Below, piece by piece: positions 19,597 to 32,884 of a stretch of 64,000 bases of DNA. How positions within the stretch are numbered: the first letter of the stretch is position 1; each line of letters starts with the position of its first letter. Location of the stretch: positions 1-64,000 of the forward strand of contig CAIUWH010000013.1 in the NCBI GenBank assembly GCA_903902795.1, written 5' to 3'. The stretch comes from an uncultured Bacteroidota bacterium (GTDB lineage Bacteria > Bacteroidota > Bacteroidia > Flavobacteriales > Flavobacteriaceae). A program made the translations under genes and the position numbers. The notes below the pieces were generated by a model, which was not told the DNA's origin, searched no databases, and was given only the letters and a program-made list of their open reading frames with translations.

Positions 19597-20097
19597 ATGG
19601 TTGAAAAATATAGAGATTTTACGTTCAAAATTTTGATGATTTTTCCTCTTTTTGCATGCCTTCTATTAATCGACAGTTGGATTTTACCACAAAATAAAAT
19701 TAACGATACAATTATTTCTTATAGTGAAAGAACAATTAGTAGTAGAAAAAAGTTTTCAAGTAGAAAAAGTAGTTATATGACTTGTTATAAATTTTTTACT
19801 AAAAAAGGATATGAATTTTCTACTGAAAAAAGATTTGTTGACGAAAACGATGTTATAATTCAATACAGCTATATCTTTAAAAATATTACTTCTGTGAAGT
19901 CCCAAAAAGAAGATTATACAAACAAATTAGTTTCAGGTTTAAATGGTTTAAACTTATTATTATTTCAGTGCTTAGTATTAACATCGATAATTAGTATGAT
20001 GATTCTACATCTATCCATTAATGGATTTTATAATATAATCTTATCAAACTCATTCTTGTTGTTTATCTTGTTATACTTTTGGGGCTTTAGTAATTGA
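19597..20097 (+). CDS. Membrane hypothetical protein, 166 aa
   Basis: N-terminal TM and two C-terminal TM segments. Confidence 0.6.
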   Translation: MVEKYRDFTFKILMIFPLFACLLLIDSWILPQNKINDTIISYSERTISSRKKFSSRKSSYMTCYKFFTKKGYEFSTEKRFVDENDVIIQYSYIFKNITSVKSQKEDYTNKLVSGLNGLNLLLFQCLVLTSIISMMILHLSINGFYNIILSNSFLLFILLYFWGFSN

Positions 20098-20131
20098 TAT
20101 TTCAACTCAAAATTTAAAAAAACCGTTTACT

Positions 20132-20284
20132 AACACTAGTTTTCGCCTATTGCTGGGCTTGCGCTTGCGTTTATGTCTTCGTGGAAAATACTCAGATGTT
20201 TTCAATTATTTCTTTCAAATTAATTTTGTAGATTTGTTTTGGTCAGTGTCCGCAGCAGCAACTGAATGCAAGCGGCCGAACGTT
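20132..20284 (+). repeat. attC-like site 16 (family B, mismatched half-sites)
   Basis: Left GTTTTCGCCTATTGC, right GCAACTGAATGCAAGC; TAGATTTG at 20229-20236. Confidence 0.8.
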
Positions 20285-20334
20285 ATAGGCGATTTATTCA
20301 GAGTAAAAAACAAATAAACCATAAAATCAAAATC

Positions 20335-21066
20335 ATGAAAAAAAAATTATTAATAATGTTAATCTTTGTAGGTGTTATTATAAAACCATCTATATCTTTT
20401 GCCCAAAATAACGGAACAGCTGGGGCAGCAATTGCTGGTGGAATTATTGGCATCGGAATTGGATTAGCTGCTATTGAAGATTTAAAAGAACAATTAGAAT
20501 TGACTGGTACAGAGTGGTTATTAGAAAATCATCCTGAAATTTCAAGCTTTTCTCTAAAAACATTAGATTTTGAGGGAAAAAAATTGAAAGATATGTCTAA
20601 TGTTTCGGTATTAACATATAAACTTCAGGAATTTAAACCTACAGAAGAATCAAAACTAGATGGTCGAAAGCAAGTTCTGTTTGCTTTTACAAGTTACGGT
20701 TGGTTTAATGACTATGGTGTAGATTATAATAAAGTATCTTGGTATTTGATTGACGAAGATGAATGGGTAAAAATGATGATTGCTTACGCAAAAGTTTCAT
20801 CAATGGAAAAAAACGAGCAAACACTTAGAGAAAGTATTAAAAATGGAGTTGTAGTTAATAAAGGTATTCGAGTAAAAAATAAGATAGAGGTACCTTTTTA
20901 TAAATTAGAAGGCGATATGTATTTAGTCACTGACTATTCTTCAAAAATGAAATTTATATATAATGAAAAATCATTAGGTATTTTTTTGAAAGAAACAGGG
21001 AATCTTGTTCAAATCAGAAGAAGCACTATTCTTGAAATTCATGAATTCTTTTTTGGGTCAAAATAA
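20335..21066 (+). CDS. Secreted hypothetical protein with glycine-zipper-like segment
   Basis: MKKKLLIMLIFVGVIIKPSISFAQ signal peptide; GTAGAAIAGGIIGIGIGLAAI. Confidence 0.65.
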   Translation: MKKKLLIMLIFVGVIIKPSISFAQNNGTAGAAIAGGIIGIGIGLAAIEDLKEQLELTGTEWLLENHPEISSFSLKTLDFEGKKLKDMSNVSVLTYKLQEFKPTEESKLDGRKQVLFAFTSYGWFNDYGVDYNKVSWYLIDEDEWVKMMIAYAKVSSMEKNEQTLRESIKNGVVVNKGIRVKNKIEVPFYKLEGDMYLVTDYSSKMKFIYNEKSLGIFLKETGNLVQIRRSTILEIHEFFFGSK

Positions 21067-21284
21067 TTAAACCGCCTATAACCGAGGTAACGTATTCGAA
21101 TGGTGATCTACTACTCCACTTTTTTGATTAGAAAAGCAAAAGATGAGTTCAATTGCAATAGAATTTTTCATCTTGGTTTAAATCCATTATACAACAAGAT
21201 GCTTTTACAGTTCTTTAAAATTAATTAAAAGAATACCTCGTACAAAAACTTCAATTACATCAAAAGAACTAAATTATTTAATAT

Positions 21285-23990
21285 ATGAACAATAAAGAAT
21301 TAGCATTTACAAAAATTTCTAACGATAGAAAATTTATAATTGATTGTTATACAGAAATGCTGTCTAGAATTAATGAAAACGAAGTGGTGGCTTTGATTAA
21401 CAATACTTTACATCACGCTAAAATAGAAGAGAATGAACTTGCAGACGAAAAAATAATTCAGGCATTAAGTATTTATTTTCAATTAATGACTTTAGTTGAA
21501 GAAAATGCTGCCACACAATACCGAAGAAAATTGGAAGACCACGATACCATTACTACCATGCGTGGTTCTTGGGCAGAAGCTTTTAACCTATGGAAAAATG
21601 CCAGCATTAGTGAAGATGAAATGCTTGAGGCTATTTCTAAAACGCATATAATACCTGTAATAACTGCGCATCCTACTGAAGCTAAACGAATTACTGTTAT
21701 TGAAATACATCGAGAATTGTATTTACTTTTAGTGCAAAAGGAGAATACAGCGTTCAGTAAAATTGAACAAACCGTAATAAAAGAAAATATCATCAATCTT
21801 TTGGAAAGATGGTGGCGTACAGGGGAAATATATTTAGAAAAGCCAGATGTAAAGGATGAAAGATCTAATGTACTGCATTACCTAAGTAAGGTTTTTCCAA
21901 CAGTACTAAAAAACACCGACAATCATTTAAAAAGTTCATGGATAGCATTAGGTCTAAATCCCACCAAAATTAAAAACCCAGATTTATTTCCAATAATAAA
22001 TTTTGGTAGTTGGGTTGGTGGTGATAGAGATGGCCATCCATTTGTAACAGCTTCTGTTACTAAAGAAACATTACTACTGCATCGAACAAGTGCGCTTGCA
22101 TTACTACATGCAGAATTAGTTAATCTAGCAAAAAAACTGTCTGTTTCAGCCATTACAAACCCGGTTCCATTCGAACTTACTGAAGCAATAAAAATAAAAG
22201 CATTAGCCTTAGGCGAATCAGGTAAAAAAGCGATTTAACGTAATCATTACGAACCTTGGAGACAGTTTGTTAATTTAATGATTTGTCAATTAGACAATAC
22301 CATTGCGGAAAATATTGCTGACTCTAAAACACACTATAAATCAAGTAAAGCCTTAGAAGAAGACTTGAAGGTTTTACGAACTGTTTTGATTCAAAATGGT
22401 TTAAAAAGCCTTGCAGAAGATGTATTGTTTCCAGTTGAAAGATCAGTCAAAAGCTTTGGCTTTCATTTAGCTAAATTAGATATCAGACAAAATAGTGCAT
22501 TTCACGACAAAGCAATCGCTCAAATTATAAAAACGAATGGCGAGCAAGACTATGACTTTGAAAATTGGGATGAAGAGAAACGCGTACACTATCTAAGTAT
22601 TCTATTAGAAAATAATGAGCCAATCACAGATGTTGCGATTTCATAAGGCGCTGAGGCTGACGCGGTTTTGGATTGTTACAAGGTTGTTCGCCAGCATATT
22701 AATCAGTATGGCGCAGATGGTATAGGCTCGTTTATAGTAAGTATGACCAGAAATTTAAGTGATTTATTAGTTGTTTATCTAATAATGCGGGAAACACAGT
22801 TATTAAATACCTGTATAAAAGTCGTTCCGTTATTGGAAACAATTGAAGACTTGCACAATGGACCGCACATTCTAGAAGCATATTTAAAGCATCCAATTAC
22901 TGAATTACGTGCAAAAGAAATTGGATTTAAGCAAGAAGTAATGCTAGGCTATAGTGATAGTAATAAAGATGGAGGTACTATCGCCAGTAAATGGAATTTA
23001 TACAAAGCAGAAATTGCATTATCAAATGTAGGTTTAAAGTACCATACCGAAATTTACTTTTTTCATGGCACAGGTGGAACCATTAGTAGAGGTGGCGGAA
23101 AATATCATCGTTTTTTAGAAAGTATGCCCGAAAACTCCGTTTGTCGTACGTTTAAAATAACAGTGCAAGGAGAATCTGTCGCACAACTTTTTGGAAATCC
23201 AATGACGGCTAAATACAATTTAACTGCACTAACATCGGGAATTGCCCGACACATAATCGAAAACAAAACTAAGAAGGCAGCACCCCAATACCCTACACAA
23301 ACTATGGAGTTTCTTGCTCAAAAATCTTTTGAGCATTATAAGAACTTAATAGAAACTCCAGGATTTATAAATTTCTATAGTAAAGCGACTTGTATTGATG
23401 TTTTAGAAAAAAGTAAAATAGGTTCAAGACCAGCCAGAAGAACAGGTACAAGAACACTAAAAGATCTAAGAGCTATACCCTGGGTATTTAGTTGGAACTT
23501 ATCAAGATTTACCCTAACGGGTTGGTTTGGTCTGGGAGAAGCACTTAAAATATTAAAAGCCGAAAAACCACAAGAATACAAAGATTTAAGACAAACTTTA
23601 AACAATTGGAATTTCTTTAAGTTTTTAATGATTCAAACCGAAACCAATCTTATACTTTCTAATGTGGAAATGATGAACAAATATGCCTTGTTAGATGAGG
23701 ATTCCAATGAAAGAGATTTGTTTATGAATACACTTATTGCAGATTACAAAAATGGCTTGCACTTTATAGAAGAGTTATTTGATGAACCAGCTACCGCGAG
23801 AAGATCAGGTCAGTACGATAATTTAAAATGGCGTAACGAAAAACTTTTTGTATTACACAAATTACATATTAAATATTTAAAAATATGGCGAACGCTTCCT
23901 GATGAAACTAGTTTAGAAAAAGATAAATTACTTAATAAGTTATTGAGTCTAATCAATGCCCTAGCAAGCGGTTTGAAAAATACAGGATGA
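21285..23990 (+). pseudogene. ppc: Phosphoenolpyruvate carboxylase interrupted by two in-frame TAA codons (22236-22238 and 22644-22646)
   Basis: One continuous frame across ORFs 21285-22238, 22278-22646, 22668-23990; VITAHPTEAKR, GGDRDGHPFVT, GYSDSNKDGG, FHGTGGTISRGGG motifs. Confidence 0.85.
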
Positions 23991-24066
23991 TCAAAAAAAC
24001 TAAGTAGTTTTTATCTTACTAGTCTAGTATCGATAATTAGTTTACTTAATTCAAAAACGAAAAAAA

Positions 24067-24088
24067 GGTAGTCTGCTTGCAGACTACC
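24067..24088. terminator. Bidirectional hairpin terminator between convergent ppc and katG
   Basis: AAAAAAGGTAGTCTGCTTGCAGACTACCTTTT. Confidence 0.75.
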
Positions 24089-24113
24089 TTTTATCTAAAT
24101 GTATGCGTTAGTA

Positions 24114-26384
<2,271 letters not shown>

Positions 26385-26654
26385 TTAATTTTTATAGCGC
26401 TAAGGTACTAAACAATTTATTTATTGAAATAATTTTTCGATAGAAATTACTTATAGAGTATTCTAAAACCCGATATAAACCACTACTTCACGCACTATCA
26501 AACACATTGCAAAAAAGAGATGTTTTTAGAAAATATACAAACTAAATAGAGAATTATATAAAAATGATTCGATCATTTCAAATCGTAAAAAATTGACTCA
26601 CATTTCAGTTGGTTTTGTATATTTGGCCCACTCTAGTAAAACAAAAAACCATAC

Positions 26655-27239
26655 ATGTCAAAAGTTACAACCCGACAGCAACAAGCCAAATTAATCCGAG
26701 TTTTCAGAAAGATTCACCGCACCATGGGCGCATTTTTATTTGTGTTTTTTTTTATTATTTCGATATCGGGATTGTTATTGGGTTGGAAGAAAAACAGTAA
26801 CGGATTACTTTTAGCCAAATCCTACCACGGAACGTCAACTGAGTTGAGCGAATGGCTGAGTATAGACAGTTTGCACAAAAGAGCCTGTGCCATTATTATG
26901 GATTCAGTTTCGAAGGAAAGTTCACTTGAATTGGATCGAATTGATATTCGAAAGGACAAAGGAATGGTGAAGTTTGTGTTTTCGGAAGACTTTATCGGCG
27001 TACAATTGGATGGTGCCACGGGAAATTTATTGCACTTAGAAACCCGACGTGCCGATTTTGTTGAGAAAATTCACGATGGTTCAATTTTGGATTACTACTT
27101 TGGCACTTCAAACGGAATCATCAAACTCATCTACACATCCATTATGGGAACTGCCTTGTTGCTTTTTACCATTACTGGATTTTGGCTTTGGTACGGACCG
27201 AAACGGATGCGAAATCAATCCCATTCGGATAAAGACTAG
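26655..27239 (+). CDS. PepSY-domain membrane protein
   Basis: Two TM segments flanking a PepSY-like region (AIIMDSVSKESSLELDRIDIRKDKGMVKFVF). Confidence 0.7.
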   Translation: MSKVTTRQQQAKLIRVFRKIHRTMGAFLFVFFFIISISGLLLGWKKNSNGLLLAKSYHGTSTELSEWLSIDSLHKRACAIIMDSVSKESSLELDRIDIRKDKGMVKFVFSEDFIGVQLDGATGNLLHLETRRADFVEKIHDGSILDYYFGTSNGIIKLIYTSIMGTALLLFTITGFWLWYGPKRMRNQSHSDKD

Positions 27240-28273
27240 AGAAGATTACAATTCCATTCCAAATCGCTTCTGTACCACAATTGACCCTGTGACACTTCCA
27301 ATGGACAATCGAAATTGTTGGTATACAATCCGCCTGTTCCTAATCCTTGTGGCATTGCATTGTTTTGCATGAAGGTAAATTGAGCGATCGCATTCAAACC
27401 AATATTACTTTCTAAAGCTGAAGTAATCCACCAACCAATAGATAGTCGGTTTGCCAATTCAATCCATTCCGTCGTTCCTCTAATTCCACCCACCAAACTA
27501 GGTTTTAAAATGATGTATTGAGGACGAATTTTTAGTAGTAATTGTTCTTTTTCTTCCAAAGAAAACACGCCAATAAGTTCTTCATCCAACGCAATGGGAA
27601 TCGGAGTGGTTTTACACAGTTCTGACATACTGTCATGCTGGTTAATTTGAATTGGCTGCTCAATACTATGTAATTTAAAACCAGCTAATTGATTTAGCTT
27701 AACTAAAGCTTCGTTTGATGTAAATCCGCCGTTCGCATCCACGCGAATCTCGATGGTTTTTTCATCAAAATTACGCCGAATAAACGTCAATAATCCGAGT
27801 TCTTTTTGAAAATCTATCGCTCCAATTTTGAGTTTGATACAGTTAAAACCTTGCGCTAATTTTTCGGCGATTTGTTGCTTCATAAATGCTTCTTCTCCCA
27901 TCCAAACCAAGCCGTTTATAGATATCGATTGAGTGCCGTTTGTGAAATTAGAAGGAAATAAAATATACGGATTTTCGCTTTCCAGCGACAAAAACGCCAT
28001 TTCTACTCCGAATTGAATCGACGGGAATTCGATTAATTGCTCCCATAATTCGTCTTTTCCCAAGTCAATATTATCGCAGATCCATTGCAATTTTTGCTCG
28101 TAATCGGGTCGGTCATCGATGCTTAAGGTTCGTAAAATACCGCACTCGCCTATTCCTTTCTTTCCGTTGCTTTCAACAATAATGAACCAAGTTTCCTTCT
28201 CCGTCATGATCCCACGCGAAGTTCCTGATGCTTGTTTGAATTGAAGAATATACTTGTGATAACTGGCTTTCAT
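27236..28273 (-). CDS. menC: o-succinylbenzoate synthase (enolase superfamily)
   Basis: KLKIGAIDF, EIRVDANGGF, SIEQPI, ALDEEL; neighbours menA, menB, menD. Confidence 0.85.
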   Translation of the reverse strand: MKASYHKYILQFKQASGTSRGIMTEKETWFIIVESNGKKGIGECGILRTLSIDDRPDYEQKLQWICDNIDLGKDELWEQLIEFPSIQFGVEMAFLSLESENPYILFPSNFTNGTQSISINGLVWMGEEAFMKQQIAEKLAQGFNCIKLKIGAIDFQKELGLLTFIRRNFDEKTIEIRVDANGGFTSNEALVKLNQLAGFKLHSIEQPIQINQHDSMSELCKTTPIPIALDEELIGVFSLEEKEQLLLKIRPQYIILKPSLVGGIRGTTEWIELANRLSIGWWITSALESNIGLNAIAQFTFMQNNAMPQGLGTGGLYTNNFDCPLEVSQGQLWYRSDLEWNCNLL

Positions 28274-28283
28274 AGAGGTTGGT

Positions 28284-29457
28284 TTAATCCATCGAACGAA
28301 TGATTTTTCTATAATTTTGTTTTGGAAAGTTCAGTTTTTCAAACCTTTTGAAATCGGTTCTTGCTTGTTCAGTCCAACTCATTCCGTTGGAAAGCGTTTG
28401 ATTGGCGTATTTCTTGTAGATTTCCTGCGCCTCAGACGAACGATCGGTAAATAAATACACATGAGCTAGGTTAAGCTGAAAATGAATCTCTGACGGATTT
28501 AATTTCAATCCGGTTTGATACGCATCTTCCGCTTTAGTGAATTGCTTGGACAACAAATAGTAATCGCCTAAAATTCCGTAATCTTTATAGCTCGCTCTTT
28601 TCTTAGCCATCATTTCGGTGCTAATCACTTCGATGGCTTCGTTGGTTTTTCCGCGTTGGAATAAATCGTACGAGCGATCGCGTATGAGGTTGTAGAATTT
28701 TTCGACTTCACCTGATTTTTTTAAACTTTCTTCAGAAATGATTTCTAATACGTTATCACGTTCTACTTGGAGTAATTGTTTGAATTCTCTTGTGGTGTAT
28801 TTCTGAGAAACTGCATCCAAAAACAAGGCATAATACTCGTCTTTTTTCTTCAAAAACGGTACTACTTTTTGCTTTTCTATGATGGATAAAAGTTCTTTTT
28901 TGGCGTCCGAATTCCAACCGCGACTGAGTTTGTTATTGACCCACGGCACGACTTCTACCGTAATTTTCTGTCGCATCACCCAGTTTTTGCTGTCGAATAC
29001 AAACCATAAATTGGAACCCGAAACCGCTTGTAATTTGGCGTCTTTGTTGATAGGCGTATTTTGAACATAAACGCTTTTGGCGGTTTTGTCCGATTGAATA
29101 AAGTGTTGCGCTTCTGCTTCGGAAGAAAATACGGCAAACGTACATTTGTCGTCGCCCGCGATTTTAGATGCTAAAAATAGCGCTCCGGCCGAACCTTGAC
29201 TGATTCCGGTTGGATCGGGAATCGCCTTTAAAAGTGAAACCAAACTACTGGAAAGTTGTTGGTTATCGTCGAGAACCGTTATTCTAAAAACAACCTCGGT
29301 GGTGCCTTCGGGAAAACTAGCGGTTTTAAGCAGTTTCTTTTCGTCTGATTTTACAAGAATGGTTTCGTTGGTGGTGCGAATATTATCCCAATACCCTTCT
29401 TTGGATTGGGAAAAAGATACAATCGGAAGTAAAAACAATAGAACTTTAAGTGATTTC
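28284..29457 (-). CDS. TPR-containing secreted protein
   Basis: Signal peptide MKSLKVLLFLLPIVSFSQ; TPR-like C-terminal repeats. The track ORF extends to 29498. Confidence 0.75.
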
Positions 29458-29527
29458 ATGTATTTTTTTACTGAGGATAAACAATTTAAGTGCCACATTT
29501 TACAAGTACTGCTTTTTAGGAGATTGC

Positions 29528-29637
29528 CCTAGCCCAGATTAAAGCCGACATCCTTTTTATTGTTACATAAACATTTCGACTGCGCAGAATATGTCTGACA
29601 ATAAAAAGATAAAGGCGGAAAGCTGGAATAAGCTTCT
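29528..29637 (+). repeat. Structured dispersed repeat copy 1 (Flavo-1-like?)
   Basis: CCTAGCCCAGATT...ATCC-[CTTTTTATTGT/ACAATAAAAAG]-GATA...GGAAAGCTGGAATAAGCTTC. Confidence 0.55.
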
Positions 29638-29702
29638 CATATTCAAATTAAGAACATGAGATTGCTTCGCCTTTGGCTCGCAATGACACCTTGCAATGTC
29701 AA

Positions 29703-30380
29703 CTATAAAACAATGCTCTCACCTATTTCGAGTAACATCAAATCTTTACCAGCATCAAAGAATTTCTTTTTTGCCGCGTCGTGGTTGATTTCGATGTAAC
29801 CAAAAGTGTCGAAATGGTAGCCCAACACTTTATCACAATCGACAAAATCGGATGCAAAGATGGCATCTTCCACATCCATGGTAAAGTTGTTTCCTATGGG
29901 TAAAATGGCTAAATCGAGTTGGGTGCGCAGCGGAATGAGCTTCATGTCCATCGTCAAGGCTGTATCGCCGGCAATGTATATGTTTTTGTGTTCGCCTTCG
30001 ATGACAAATCCGCCTGGCTGACCGCCATAACTGCCATCGGGAAACGAACTGGTGTGGTGCGCGGTTACGTATTTTACGTTGCCAAAATCAAAGGTCCAAC
30101 TTCCGCCGTGGTTCATCGGGTGGTGATTAAAGCCTTTAGCGCCGTAATGCGATGCGATTTCGTAGTTAGACACAATTACAGCTCCGGTTCGACTTGCAAT
30201 GGCTTCAACGTCGAGTGTGTGGTCTTGGTGTGCGTGAGTAAGCAGAATATAATCGACAGGAATTGAAGTGCTGTCGATGTGCGAAGCTTTTGGATTTCCC
30301 GTAATAAATGGATCTACTAAAATGTGTTTTCCTTTGATTTCAATTCCGAGACAAGCGTGTCCGTAAAATGTAATTTTCAT
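29703..30380 (-). CDS. Metallo-beta-lactamase fold metal-dependent hydrolase (UPF0173-like)
   Basis: MKITFYGHACLGIEIKGKHILVDPFI; LTHAHQDHTLD. Confidence 0.9.
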   Translation of the reverse strand: MKITFYGHACLGIEIKGKHILVDPFITGNPKASHIDSTSIPVDYILLTHAHQDHTLDVEAIASRTGAVIVSNYEIASHYGAKGFNHHPMNHGGSWTFDFGNVKYVTAHHTSSFPDGSYGGQPGGFVIEGEHKNIYIAGDTALTMDMKLIPLRTQLDLAILPIGNNFTMDVEDAIFASDFVDCDKVLGYHFDTFGYIEINHDAAKKKFFDAGKDLMLLEIGESIVL

Positions 30381-30392
30381 AGTAATATTTTT

Positions 30393-31340
30393 TTATTGGA
30401 ATAGCGCTACAAGTCGGTTGACATAATAAATCATCATATCGGATACAAAAAAGATCAGCGCTAAGGAAAGTAAAACGGAGAGTAAAAAAGTACTGATGGC
30501 CAATTTTTTTAATTCAGGGTCGAGGAATTTCGGGTGTTTATTTCGATACACTGTTAGCAAATGACTCGCCATTGGAAAATACGCCACTACAAAAATATAC
30601 TGATCAAAATTGAATCGGTTCAATACAGCAAAAACAACTACCAAAACCATGGCTGAAATCACAAGGAAAAAATGATATTTTTTAGCCCAAGCGCCACCCA
30701 TTTTCACTACCAAGGTGTTTTTATTGGCTTTACGGTCCGATTCTTCGTCGCGCATATTGTTGAGATTCAGCACGCCCACGCTCAAAAATCCGATGGCCGT
30801 AGCGGGCAAAACCAACAACCCATCCAATTGTTTGGAGTACATGAAGTAAATTCCCATGGTGCTTACCATTCCGAAGAACGCAAACACGAATACATCTCCC
30901 AAACCACGATAACCGTATGGATTTTTTCCCACCGTATAGCGAATCGCAGATGCAATGGCTAATATTCCCAGCACAAAAAAGATCAGCGAATAGATTAAAT
31001 ATTTTCCTTTGAACGAAAAGTAAATCAACAACATCGCCGAAACAAACGTTAGAAATCCAGTGATAAAAATAGCATAACGCATGGCTCCAGGCGTAATAGC
31101 ACCACTTTGAATGGCACGTTTTGGCCCGACTCTATCTTCGTTATCGGTGCCTTTCATTCCGTCTCCGTAATCGTTCGCAAAATTGGATAAAATTTGTAAA
31201 CCCAAAGTTGTTGAAAGCGCAAAAATGACAATTTTCCAATTGAAAATTCCTTGCGACATAGCGTAGAAACATCCGACCAAAATACCTGAAACGGATAATG
31301 GTAGTGTTCGTACTCGTGCGGCTTCAATCCAGTGTCTCAT
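30393..31340 (-). CDS. menA: 1,4-dihydroxy-2-naphthoate octaprenyltransferase
   Basis: MRHWIEAARVRTLPLSVSGILVG; ILSNFANDYGDGMKGTDNEDRVGPKRAI. Confidence 0.92.
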   Translation of the reverse strand: MRHWIEAARVRTLPLSVSGILVGCFYAMSQGIFNWKIVIFALSTTLGLQILSNFANDYGDGMKGTDNEDRVGPKRAIQSGAITPGAMRYAIFITGFLTFVSAMLLIYFSFKGKYLIYSLIFFVLGILAIASAIRYTVGKNPYGYRGLGDVFVFAFFGMVSTMGIYFMYSKQLDGLLVLPATAIGFLSVGVLNLNNMRDEESDRKANKNTLVVKMGGAWAKKYHFFLVISAMVLVVVFAVLNRFNFDQYIFVVAYFPMASHLLTVYRNKHPKFLDPELKKLAISTFLLSVLLSLALIFFVSDMMIYYVNRLVALFQ

Positions 31341-31384
31341 AACGTATCGTTGAATTCGTAATTAGTGATTTATATTCTTCAAAA

Positions 31385-32884
31385 CTACATCCAATTACTG
31401 TTTGATGTTTCAATTTTATACAACCAATTATTAACATACTTGTTAATAGTGGCATAATTTCCGAGTTGAAAGGTAACATTTCCTGCGGCAGTATGCAAGG
31501 TCAATGTACCAATATTTAGTCCTTTATGCCAAAACAACTGCGACGTAGAAACCGCTTGTATCTTGTCAATTTTGATGATTTCGTGATCAATATCCCACGC
31601 ACCACTTTCCTTAATAACGGTATCTTCATTGACAAATAGGCGGTAATTTCGGAAGCCGAAGACCAAAATCGTCAAAAAGAACAATATGTAAACGATTACA
31701 AAACTCGAATAATCTAGCAGTTTGGGATGAATGTTCATTCCGAATAGAAAAAACCCTGCCACCGGTAGTACTATGATTAAAAAAATTGAAAAGACCAATT
31801 TACGGAAATTCGGCGTAATCATTTCTCCTTTTTGAGGCAATTGTTTAAAAATCAGTTGTAGGATTTCGTCTTTTTCGATTTCGTTGCAACCCGGAACTTC
31901 AATTTGTGATTTGCTGTGCTGCTTTTCATCGCGCACCGCTTGTTTGATTTTCACCTCTAGAACATTGAGTTTTTTCTGAAAATAATTCCGCGTTATTGTA
32001 ACGATTTGAACCTTTTCTGGTTTGACGATAGTACTTTTGGTGCTGATTAATCCGTACGAAAGCAACAAAGAACCTTTTTGCTTAGTAATGGTATAATTAA
32101 AATATTTTACCAAAGTACGTACAATATTGATAATGAAAACCACACTGAACATCAGCAAAATAAATAAAAAAACTGAATAGACAACTGAGCTATTGGCTAT
32201 AAACCCTTCGATGGCATCCTCGTTAATAAGATCATCTTTACCTATACTGTGAAGGTTTTCTTGAATTGTAAAGAAAAATGTCAGAATCAAGGCAACACTT
32301 TTTACATAGTTTGACGTAATTCCAACCTTAATCAAGCTCAATATGTTGATTTTCAAAAAGGTTTGTTTTTCCGTCTCATCAACCAGTACCAGTTCGTCAG
32401 CAGTACGTCTAACTGTTCCTGCAGAATTTTCCAACAATCGAGCTTTTAAATCAAGGGCTAAAGCATGAGAAATGGCTTTGATGTTTCCTTCTTTGTTGTC
32501 GCTTCCTGCGGTATCAACATCAACTGCGTAGACATTCACCAATCGCTGAAAAAAGGATTGATTGATGTTCACTTGCTGAATTTTATTGAGTTGAATAGTG
32601 GTTACGGTTTTATTAATTATTCCTTCTTTAATGACAAATTCATCGTTCTCATCGTCGATATAAAAGGTAAAATTGACGTACTTCAAATACGCTATCAAAG
32701 CAGTTACAAGAAACACGCCCAATAAGGCAAGTACGACAAAGAGCATACTCAAGTTTTTATTTTTGAAAAAAAACACTAGCAAAATAGGTAAAAAAGCGCG
32801 TCCGAACTTCTGAAGCGAATCGACAAACAAAACGAAAATACCGATAGATGATTGGCGCTGAGGAGTATTGAAATTACTTTCCAT
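31385..32884 (-). CDS. PH-domain (YdbT/bPH2-type) membrane protein
   Basis: Repeated PH-like segments (INKTVTTIQLNKIQQVNINQSFFQR) with TM helices; adjacent to a bPH2 partner. Confidence 0.75.
   Translation of the reverse strand: MESNFNTPQRQSSIGIFVLFVDSLQKFGRAFLPILLVFFFKNKNLSMLFVVLALLGVFLVTALIAYLKYVNFTFYIDDENDEFVIKEGIINKTVTTIQLNKIQQVNINQSFFQRLVNVYAVDVDTAGSDNKEGNIKAISHALALDLKARLLENSAGTVRRTADELVLVDETEKQTFLKINILSLIKVGITSNYVKSVALILTFFFTIQENLHSIGKDDLINEDAIEGFIANSSVVYSVFLFILLMFSVVFIINIVRTLVKYFNYTITKQKGSLLLSYGLISTKSTIVKPEKVQIVTITRNYFQKKLNVLEVKIKQAVRDEKQHSKSQIEVPGCNEIEKDEILQLIFKQLPQKGEMITPNFRKLVFSIFLIIVLPVAGFFLFGMNIHPKLLDYSSFVIVYILFFLTILVFGFRNYRLFVNEDTVIKESGAWDIDHEIIKIDKIQAVSTSQLFWHKGLNIGTLTLHTAAGNVTFQLGNYATINKYVNNWLYKIETSNSNWM

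Noticed and set aside
20266-20334. N-terminal extension of the 266-aa ORF
   Set aside because: Extension is attC-like site 16 sequence; the ATG at 20335 begins a clean signal peptide.
21285-23990. TAA recoding as a sense codon
   Set aside because: TAA is the ordinary stop in many neighbouring genes; point nonsense mutations or sequence error are simpler.
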